NCBI RefSeq assembly: GCF_910592395.1
Contig: NC_088314.1
Location: 7,194,001-7,254,000, forward strand
DNA length: 60,000 nt
Direction of reading: 5' to 3'
Source: Lineus longissimus
Taxonomy: Eukaryota; Nemertea; Pilidiophora; Heteronemertea; Lineidae
Below are positions 53,001 through 60,000 of this stretch, piece after piece. The notes under the pieces are model-generated. The model had not been told where the DNA came from, made no database searches, and was given only the letters and a program-made list of their open reading frames with translations. Position numbers and translations under genes: made by a program. Position 1 is the stretch's first letter. Each line of letters opens with the position of its first letter.

Positions 53001-56000
53001 CAGTTCGTATCAAATTGCATTTTCTTATCACCAAGTCATTTATTTATAACTGATTTTTCTTTCCTATTAGAGCAATTACAAGTAGTTAACGCAACTGAAA
53101 CAAGCTATTCAGTGAGTGACTGCCTGAGTTCCGGCAACTGCTGGGTTAGGTACAACTTCTCGGCACCTTCGACCTGGAATGATTGCGCTGGGGGAGCAAA
53201 GTACGTCAGGAAGACTAACTATTCCGAGGGGAGATTCTTGGGAGTGGAACTCTGCTCCCCGACAAAGTAGGTATACGGTTGCTTTCTGTCATAGCTGTTT
53301 CATTCAGTCGGCCGTCAAAAGGCTGCGGGATGGGGAAGAGGGGGCAAAGTGGGTCAAGAAGGCTGGATACTAAGAGAGGATGTTCGTAGACATGGAACTC
53401 TGCTCTCCGGCAAAAAGAAGGAACATGTATCATGTTCGTACAGTTTACTGACATCCTTCTACAGCTGCAAAATGCATTCAATATGCAAGAACCTTCTTCA
53501 TTCAGGAGAACGAAAATCATTAACTATTCAGACATCAGTAACTAGAAATTGCTTAATCATTAGTTACAAATATATTATCGTTTTTACAAATATATTATGG
53601 TTGAATTTTCTGATTTATACTGAGATGTGACTCAACATTCCCAATTTAGGTACAAGTTGTTCCTCTCCAACGATCTTACCTCAGAGTACAAACACATTGC
53701 CGATGGTTCCGGCATTGGAAGTGATCACTGCGAGTTTATGGGTGGCGAATGGAATAATGCAAGAGCCTCGAAAGAAGGAGCAGAGAATGCTCCAAGCGCA
53801 ATGGGTAACATAATTCCTCAACGATCGAAAACTAATTACATCGCGTTCGAGTCAAATTCAGCATTGCAATACCTTGCTGCTATACAAGCAACACTTATCA
53901 CTTCTCAATACAATGTCGTACGTTCACAAGGCTTTCCTCTGTAAATAAGAGTTCGTAGTCGTTTTCTAACAGGTCCTGCTGCGTACTGAGTTTTTTTAGC
54001 TTTGAGCTGGGTTCTCTGCAAGTGGTATCTTCTGGCGTATTTTAAAGCTAACATTTTCTCGGTGGCACGTCTTTTCAATTCCCTACCTTTAATGAATAGA
54101 AATAAAAACATGTATTAGCATGTTGCTTTTAAAGGTTTTTATCGATCTAACCGGGGTCGGGCTCTGATATATGGCAAGATCGGGCGAGCGAACGGCCACC
54201 GGTACTACCCAAAGTCTTACACATGCGGCGTAACAGTCCCTGGTTCTGCCAGGGTTATTGAGTACAGTAGTTCTCCCGGTGAAACTTTTGTGACATCTAC
54301 CATAACACCTACAACAACGGTGGTCTCTAGTGATACTACATCAACAACAGGTAAATCATTTCCAGAAAATAGTTATTTGTAGCTTGGCTAATGCTAGGAT
54401 TTTTTGGCGACGAATGAAAGGCGCCAAATTCGAAATTTAGCCAACGGGAGGAAGGGGCTTTCCGTCGCTAAGGTTTTTTTCGTATTAATTTTAAGTATTA
54501 AAGGTTTACGCAGTTCGTATCAAATTGCATTTTCTTATCACCAAGTCATTTATTTATAACTGATTTTTCTTTCCTATTAGAGCAATTACAAGTAGTTAAC
54601 GCTACTACTGAAACAAGCTATTCAGTGAGTGACTGCCTGAGTTCCGGCAACTGCTGGGTTAGGTACAACTTCTCGGCACCTTCGACCTGGAATGATTGCG
54701 CTGGGGGAGCAAAGTACGTCAGGAAGACTAACTATTCCGAGGGGAGATTCTTGGGAGTGGAACTCTGCTCCCCGACAAAGTAGGTATACGGTTGCTTTCT
54801 GTCATAGCTGTTTCATTCAGTCGGCCGTCAAAAGGCTGCGGGATGGGGAAGAGGGGGCAAAGTGGGTCAAGAAGGCTGGATACTAAGAGAGGATGTTCGT
54901 AGACATGGAACTCTGCTCTCCGGCAAAAAGAAGGTACATGTATCATGTTCGTACAAGGTGCTGACATCCTTCTACAGCTGCCAAATGCATTCAATATGCA
55001 AGAACCTTCTTGATTCAGGAGAACGAAAATCATTAACTATTCAGACATAATTAACTAGAAATTGCTTAATCATTGGTTACAAATATATTGTCGTTTTCAC
55101 AAATATGTTATGGTGGAATTTCCTGATTTATTAAAGAGACGTGGCTCAACATTCCCAATTTAGGTACAAGTTGTTCCTCTCCAACGATCTTACCTCAGAG
55201 TACAAACACATTGCCGATGGTGCCGGCATTGGAGATGATCACTGCGAGTTTATGGGTGGCGAAGCGGAGAATGCAAGGGCCTCGAAAGAAGGAGCAGAAT
55301 ATGCTCCAAGCGCAATGGGTAACAAAATTCCTCCACGATCGAAAACTAATTACATCGCGATCGAGTCAAGTTCAGCATTGCGATACCTTGCTGCTATACA
55401 AGCAACACTTATCACTTCTCGATACAATCTCGTTCGTTCACAATGTTTTCCTCTGTAAATAAGAGTTCGTAGTCGTTTTCTAACAGGTCCTGCTGCGTAC
55501 TGAGTTTTTTTAGCTTTGAGCTGGGTTCTCTGCAAGTGGTATCTTCTGGCGTATTTTAAAGCTAACATTTTCTCGGTGGCACGTCTTTTCAATTCTCTAC
55601 CTTTAATAAATTGAATTAAAAACATGTATTAGCATGTTACTTTTACAGGTTTTCATCGATCTAGCTGGGGTCGGGCTCTGATATATGGCAAGATCGGGCG
55701 AGCGAACGGCCACTGGTACTACCCAAAGTCTTACACATGCGGCGTAACAGTCCCTGGTTCAGACAGGGTTATTGAGTACAGTAGTTCTCCCGGTGAAACT
55801 TTTGTGACATCTACCATAACACCTACAACAACGGTAGTCTCTAGTGATACTACATCAACAACAGGTAAATCATTTCCAGAAAATAATTATTTGTAGCTTG
55901 GCTAATGCTAGGAGTTTTTGGCGACGAATAAAAGGCGCCAAATTCGAAATTTAGCCAACGGGATGAAGGGGCTTTCCGTCGCTAAGGTTTTTTTCGTATT

Positions 56001-59000
56001 AATTTCAAGTATTAAAGGTTTACGCAGTTCGTATCAAATTGCATTTTCTTATCACCAAGTCATTTATTTATAACTGATTTTTCTTTCCTATTAGAGCAAT
56101 TACAAGTAGTTAACGCTACTACTGAAACAAGCTATTCAGTGAGTGACTGCCTGAGTTCCGGCAACTGCTGGGTTAGGTACAACTTCTCGGCACCTTCGAC
56201 CTGGAATGATTGCGCTGGGGGAGCAAAGTACGTCAGGAAGACTAACTATTCCGAGGGGAGATTCTTGGGAGTGGAACTCTGCTCCCCGACAAAGTAGGTA
56301 TACGGTTGCTTTCTGTCATAGCTGTTTCATTCAGTCGGCCGTCATAAGGCTGCGGGATGGGGAAGAGGGGGCAAAGTGGGTCAAGAAGGCTGGATACTAA
56401 GAGAGGATGTTCGTAGACATGGAACTCTGCTTTCCGGCAAAAAGAAGGTCCATGTATCATGTTCGTACAAGGTGCTGACATCCTTCTACAGCTGCCAAAT
56501 GCATTCAATATGCAAGAACCTTCTTGATTCAGGAGAACGAAAATCATTAACTATTCAGACATAATTAACTAGAAATTGCTTAATCATTGGTTACAAATAT
56601 ATTGTGGTTTTTACAAATATGTTATGGTGGAATTTCCTGATTTATTAAAGAGACGTGGCTCAACATTCCCAATTTAGGTACAAGTTGTTCCTCTCCAACG
56701 ATCTGACCTCAGAGTACAAACACATTGCCGATGGTGCCGGCATTGGAGATGATCACTGCGAGTTTATTGGTGGCGAAGCGGAGAATGCAAGGGCCTCGAA
56801 AGAAGGAGCAGAATATGCTCCAAGCGCAATGGGTAACAGAATTCCTCAACGATCGAAAACTAATTACATCGCGATCGAGTCAAGTTCAGCATTGCGATAC
56901 CTTGCTGCTATACAAGCAACACTTATCACTTCTCGATACAATCTCGTTCGTTCACAATGTTTTCCTCTGTAAATAAGAGTTCGTAGTCGTTTTCTAACAG
57001 GTCCTGCTGCGTACTGTTTTTTTTTAGCTTTGAGCTGGGTTCTCTGCAAGTGGTATCTTCTGGCGTATTTTAAAGCTAACATTTTCTCGGTGGCACGTCT
57101 TTTCAATTCTCTACCTTTAATAAATAGAATTAAAAACATGTATTAGCATGTTACTTTTACAGGTTTTCATCGATCTAGCTGGGGTCGGGCTCTGATATAT
57201 GGCAAGATCGGGCGAGCGAACGGCCACTGGTACTACCCAAAGTCTTACACATGCGGCGTAACAGTCCCTGGTTCAGACAGGGTTATTGAGTACAGTAGTT
57301 CTCCCGGTGAAACTTTTGTGACATCTACCATAACACCTACAACAACGGTAGTCTCTAGTGATACTACATCAACAACAGGTAAATCATTTCCAGAAAATAA
57401 TTATTTGTAGCTTGGCTAATGCTAGGAGTTTTTGGCGACGAATAAAAGGCGCCAAATTCGAAATTTAGCCAACGGGAGGAAGGGGCTTTCCGTCGCTAAG
57501 GTTTTTTTCGTATTAATTTCAAGTATTAAAGGTTTACGCAGTTCGTATCAAATTGCATTTTCTTATCACCAAGTCATTTATTTATAACTGATTTTTCTTT
57601 CGTATTAGAGCAATTACAAGTAGTTAACGCTACTGAAACAAGCTATTCAGTGAGTGACTGCCTGAGTTCCGGCAACTGCTGGGTTAGGTACAACTTCTCG
57701 GCACCTTCGACCTGGAATGATTGCGCTGGGGGAGCAAAGTACGTCAGGAAGACTAACTATTCCGAGGGGAGATTCTTGGGAGTGGAACTCTGCTCCCCGA
57801 CAAAGTAGGTATACGGTTGCTTTCTGTCATAGCTGTTTCATTCAGTCGGCCGTCAAAAGGCTGCGGGATGGGGAAGAGGGGGCAAAGTGGGTCAAGAAGG
57901 CTGGATACTAAGAGAGGATGTTCGTAGACATGGAACTCTGCTCTCCGGCAAAAAGAAGGTACATGTATCATGTTCGTACAAGGTGCTGACATCCTTCTAC
58001 AGCTGCCAAATGCATTCAATATGCAAGAACCTTCTTGATTCAGGAGAACGAAAATCATTAACTATTCAGACATAATTAACTAGAAATTGCTTAATCATTG
58101 GTTACAAATATATTGTCGTTTTCACAAATATGTTATGGTGGAATTTCCTGATTTATTAAAGAGACGTGGCTCAACATTCCCAATTTAGGTACAAGTTATT
58201 CCTCTCCAACGATCTGACCTCAGAGTACAAACACATTGCCGATGGTGCCGGCATTGGAGATGATCACTGCGAGTTTATGGGTGGCGAAGCGGAGAATGCA
58301 AGGGCCTCGAAAGAAGGAGCAGAATATGCTCCAAGCGCAATGGGTAACAAAATTCCTCCACGATCGAAAACTAATTACATCGCGATCGAGTCAAGTTCAG
58401 CATTGCGATACCTTGCTGCTATACAAGCAACACTTATCACTTCTCGATACAATCCCGTTCGTTCACAATGTTTTCCTCTGTAAATAAGAGTTCGTAGTCG
58501 TTTTTTAACAGGTCCTGCTGCGTACTGAGTTTTTTTTAGCTTTGATCTGGGTTCTCTGCAAGTGGTATCTTCTGGCGTATTTTAAAGCTAACATTTTCTC
58601 GGTGGCACGTCTTTTCAATTCTCTACCTTTAATGAATAGAATAAAAACATTTATTAGCATGTTACTTTTAAAGGTTTTCGCCGATCTAGCTGGGGTTTTG
58701 CTCTGAAATATGGCAAGATCGGGCGAGCGAACGGCCACTGGTACTACCCAAAGTCTTACACATGCGGCGTTACAGTCCCTGGTTCAGACAGGGTTATTGA
58801 GTACAGTAGTTCTCCCGGTGAAACTTTTGTGACATCTACCATAACACCTACAACAACGGTAGTCTCTAGTGATACTACATCAGCAACAGGTAAATCATTT
58901 CCAGAAAATAATTATTTGTAGCTTGGCTAATGCTATGATTTTTTGGCGACGAATGAAAGGCGCCAAATTCGAAATTTAGCCAAAGGGATGAAAGAGCTTT

Positions 59001-60000
59001 CCGTCGCTAAGATTTTTTTGTACTAATTTCAAGTATTAAAGGTTTACGCCGTTCGTATCAAATTGCATTTTCTTATCACCAAGTCATTTATTTATAACTG
59101 ATTTTTCTTTCCTATTAGAGCAAGTACAAGTAGTTAACGCAACTGAAACAAGCTATTCAGTGAGTGACTGCCTGAGTTCCGGCAACTGCTGGGTTAGGTA
59201 CAACTTCTCGGCACCTTCGACCTGGAATGATTGCGCTGGGGGAGCAAAGTACGTCAGGAAGACTAACTATTCCGAGGGGAGATTCTTGGGAGTGGAACTC
59301 TGCTCCCCGACAAAGTAGGTATACGGTTGCTTTCTGTCATAGCTGTTTCATTCAGTCGGCCGTCAAAAGGCTGCGGGATGGGGAAGAGGGGGCAAAGTGG
59401 GTCAAGAAGGCTGGATACTAAGAGAGGATGTTCGTAGACATGGAACTCTGCTCTCCGGCAAAAAGATGGTACATCTATCATGTTCGTACACGGTACTGAC
59501 ATCCTTCTACAGCTGCCAAATTCATTCAATCTGCCAGAGCCTTCTTGATTCAGGAGAACGAAAATCATTAACTATTCAGACATCAGTAACTAGAAATTGC
59601 TTCATCATTGGTTACAAATATATTGTGGTTTTCACAAATATGTTATGGTGGAATTTTCTGATTTATCATGAAACGTGGCTCAACATTCCCAATTTAGGTA
59701 CAAGTTGTTCCTCTCCAACGATCTTACCTCAGAGTACAAACACATTGCCGATGGTGCTGGCATTGGAGATGATCACTGCGAGTTTATTGGTGGCGAAGCG
59801 GAGAATGCAAGGGCCTCGAAAGAAGGAGCAGAGAATGCTCCAAGCGCAATGGGTAACATAATGCCTCAACGATCGAAAACTAATTACATCGCGATCGAGT
59901 CACATTCAGCATTGCGAAACCTTGCTGCTATACAAGCAACACGTATCACTTCTCGATACAATCTCGTTCATTCACAAGGCTTTCCTCTGTAAAAAAATCG
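47026..60000 (+). CDS. Secreted PAN plus tandem-cassette repeat protein (3' end beyond window)
   Basis: Exon 1 encodes a signal peptide (with a frame problem, see its entry) and exon 2 a PAN/apple module. Then come seven complete three-exon cassettes and exons A and B of an eighth. Each cassette encodes a 189-190 residue module. The coding part in the window is about 1,545 residues and the array continues past the right edge. Cassette exon phases are 1-2 (A), 2-1 (B) and 1-1 (C), so cassettes splice onto each other in frame without limit. Each module has six cysteines (SDC, GNC, NDC, ELC, DHC, YTC), N-glycosylation sites (NAT, NFS, usually NYS) and a Thr/Ser tail (TITPTTTVVSSDTTSTT). I do not recognise the module. 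A large extracellular, mucin-like or matrix protein is the likely product. No membrane segment is seen in this part. Confidence 0.8.
47365..47616 (+). CDS. Exon 2 of cassette-array gene: PAN/apple domain
   Basis: The acceptor is TTTCTGTTAAAG and the donor is ACAGGTAAGG, phase 1 on both sides. It reads ELRVDGYTHRIGDCVGSDI, then ECARECNALENCKSFLYN, then NYCWLKNSACPRL and NYHFYTKTG. The cysteine spacing and CKSFLYN..YCWLK core are PAN/apple-like and align with the first PAN exon of the minus-strand neighbour (about 42 of 75 identical). A stop-free extension upstream of the acceptor lacks any similarity and is intronic. Confidence 0.85.
47761..48060. other. Unexplained sequence island in intron 2
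   Basis: Within the 0.93 kb intron before the first cassette, this stretch has higher GC and open frames on both strands (plus: MARIKRSSRLERRRNAFWRL...; minus: GGTEGNDGKSIVTKAEGG...). It looks like inserted or once-coding DNA rather than ordinary intron. I cannot name a source, and no flanking splice signals join it to the gene. Confidence 0.25.
48069..48300. repeat. Cluster of GGCAAGC / TTGCCAAACAG palindromic repeats
   Basis: At least six pieces of a short motif alternate in both orientations: TTGGCAAGCCGCTCGCCGAA, GCCGCTTGCCAAACAG, GGGCTTGCCAAACAGGC, GCCCTGTTTGGCGAGC, GCTGTTTGGTAAGCCGGGC and CTTGCCAAGTAG. Neighbouring pieces can pair, for example TTGCCAAACAGGCAAA with TTTGCCCTGTTTGGCGA, giving strong hairpins. 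The cluster lies in the intron just before the cassette array. Confidence 0.65.
48549..49822 (+). repeat. Cassette 1 (exons A, B, C), the most divergent unit
   Basis: The exons are A 48549-48744, B 49150-49304 and C 49607-49822, 189 residues in all. A begins DEVQVVNATETIYSVSDC and ends VELCSPTK, with the Lys codon split across the A/B intron. B carries ADGSGFGDDHCEFMGGERDD and ends HAPKAI. C begins GFRRSHWGDLVGYGKIG and ends in the Thr/Ser tail. A differs from all later A exons (VKKTSYSGG instead of VRKTNYSEG), and B and C have the most private changes. As the unit next to the PAN exon, it seems to escape homogenisation. Confidence 0.85.
50053..51331 (+). repeat. Cassette 2 (exons A, B, C)
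   Basis: The exons are A 50053-50248, B 50632-50786 and C 51116-51331. B carries ADGDGIGEDHCEFIGGEAEN. C begins GFRRHKWGGALIYGKIG and contains NGFYYYPK. It is nearly identical to cassette 3 over exons and introns, so the two come from a very recent duplication or gene conversion. The A exon donor is GTAGGT placed so that unspliced RNA meets a TAG at once after CSPTK. Confidence 0.85.
50331..50405 (+). pseudogene. Relic of exon A inside the A-B intron (present in every cassette)
   Basis: The intronic block reads, in frame, GAKWVKKAGY, then a TAA stop, then ERMFVDKELCSPAERR. It aligns with the 3' half of exon A (GAKYVRKTNY SEGRFLGV-ELCSPTK). Nucleotide matches include GGCAAAGT, GTCA(A/G)GAAG and GGAACTCTGCTC(T/C)CC. 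Equivalent blocks start near 48830, 51840, 53349, 54862, 56376, 57887 and 59397, all with the stop. The duplication therefore predates amplification of the cassette. It also explains recurring short open frames on both strands in this intron. Confidence 0.75.
51385..51408. repeat. Hairpin in the C-A intron of the cassettes
   Basis: TTGGCGAC, an 8-base loop, then GTCGCCAA form a perfect 8-bp stem after cassette 2. The same place after cassette 1 has the same stem. After cassettes 3 to 7 the right arm reads GGCGCCAA, leaving one mismatch. It could be a fossil insertion end or a structural element, and its role is unknown. Confidence 0.5.
51562..52840 (+). repeat. Cassette 3 (exons A, B, C)
   Basis: The exons are A 51562-51757, B 52141-52295 and C 52625-52840, exactly 1,509 bp after cassette 2 throughout. 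The encoded module is the same as cassette 2 except for FATST in place of FVTST before the Thr/Ser tail. Intron differences from cassette 2 are single bases only. Confidence 0.85.
53071..54350 (+). repeat. Cassette 4 (exons A, B, C)
   Basis: The exons are A 53071-53266, B 53650-53804 and C 54135-54350. B carries ADGSGIGSDHCEFMGGEWNN and ends ENAPSAM. C begins GFYRSNRGRALIYGKIG and contains NGHRYYPK, so two tryptophans that most other units share are arginine here (TGG to CGG both times). Frame and splice sites are intact. Confidence 0.85.
54581..55864 (+). repeat. Cassette 5 (exons A, B, C)
   Basis: The exons are A 54581-54779, B 55164-55318 and C 55649-55864. A has one extra ACT codon (VVNATTETSYS), giving 190 residues, a mark shared only with cassette 6. 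B carries ADGAGIGDDHCEFMGGEAEN. C begins GFHRSSWGRALIYGKIG and contains NGHWYYPK. Confidence 0.85.
56095..57378 (+). repeat. Cassette 6 (exons A, B, C)
   Basis: The exons are A 56095-56293, B 56678-56832 and C 57163-57378. It is almost identical to cassette 5, including the extra ACT codon. B differs by CEFIGG instead of CEFMGG. The offset from cassette 5 is 1,514 bp throughout, which points to a recent copy of the whole unit. Confidence 0.85.
57609..58889 (+). repeat. Cassette 7 (exons A, B, C)
   Basis: The exons are A 57609-57804, B 58189-58343 and C 58674-58889. A lacks the extra ACT codon. B matches cassette 5 in protein. C begins GFRRSSWGFALKYGKIG and the Thr/Ser tail ends DTTSAT. It is close to cassettes 5 and 6 up to exon B and then changes in exon C, as expected from patchwise gene conversion. 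Confidence 0.85.
59119..60000 (+). repeat. Cassette 8, cut by the window edge (exons A and B present)
   Basis: The exons are A 59119-59314 and B 59698-59852; exon C lies beyond the window. A begins EQVQVVNATETSYS (other units EQLQ, unit 1 DEVQ). B carries ADGAGIGDDHCEFIGGEAEN and ends ENAPSAM. Both splice sites of A and B are intact, so the array clearly continues to the right. Confidence 0.8.

Noticed and set aside
48549-60000. Satellite or CRISPR-like array
   Set aside because: The 1.5 kb units contain spliced coding exons with conserved frame; there are no short direct repeats with spacers.

Overview
This window is eukaryotic DNA from an invertebrate animal. The evidence is an AT-rich background, GT-AG introns that split genes into short exons, phase-1 extracellular modules (PAN/apple domains, Thr/Ser linkers), polyadenylation signals and several MITE-like DNA transposon relics. 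I cannot name the species. A marine invertebrate (cnidarian, lophotrochozoan or amphioxus-like) fits the repeat and gene style, but this is an impression only.

Layout. From 1 to about 41,400 I find no complete gene. This stretch is intergenic or intronic-looking DNA with short chance reading frames. It holds a TA-flanked foldback MITE (19068-19288), a Harbinger-like MITE with TTA target duplications (22300-22740), scattered copies of a terminal motif CACTCTTAGAAATAAAGG, an old tandem duplication (14.5-15.2 kb), a tRNA-like relic (about 3.8 kb) and a few weak exon-like islands (about 7.8, 16.4-16.7 and 36.1 kb). From 41461 to 45656 on the minus strand there is a complete five-exon gene for a secreted protein of about 354 residues: signal peptide, PAN/apple, a second PAN-like module, an unassigned module, and a third PAN-like module. 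All splice phases agree, and a MITE sits in its second intron.

From 47026 to the right edge on the plus strand there is a divergently transcribed gene whose first two exons (signal peptide, PAN/apple) are paralogous to those of the minus-strand gene. It then runs into a tandem array of three-exon cassettes with a period of about 1.51 kb. Each cassette encodes a 189-190 residue extracellular module with six cysteines and a Thr/Ser-rich mucin-like tail. Cassettes are phase 1 at both ends, so any number can be joined in frame. Seven complete cassettes and two of the three exons of an eighth are present, and the array runs off the window. Exons and introns are strongly homogenised. Amino-acid differences cluster in the second exon and at the start of the third. 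Every cassette also carries a decayed copy of the 3' half of its first exon inside an intron.

The two genes look like a head-to-head pair born by inverted duplication of a signal-peptide plus PAN start. One kept a compact multi-PAN form. The other acquired an expanding repeat array, giving a large, probably heavily glycosylated secreted or matrix/mucus protein. I do not recognise the repeated module, and it is the most interesting object here. The signal-peptide exon of the array gene appears to lack one base in a T-run. This could be an assembly or sequencing error, a different start exon, or a real lesion.
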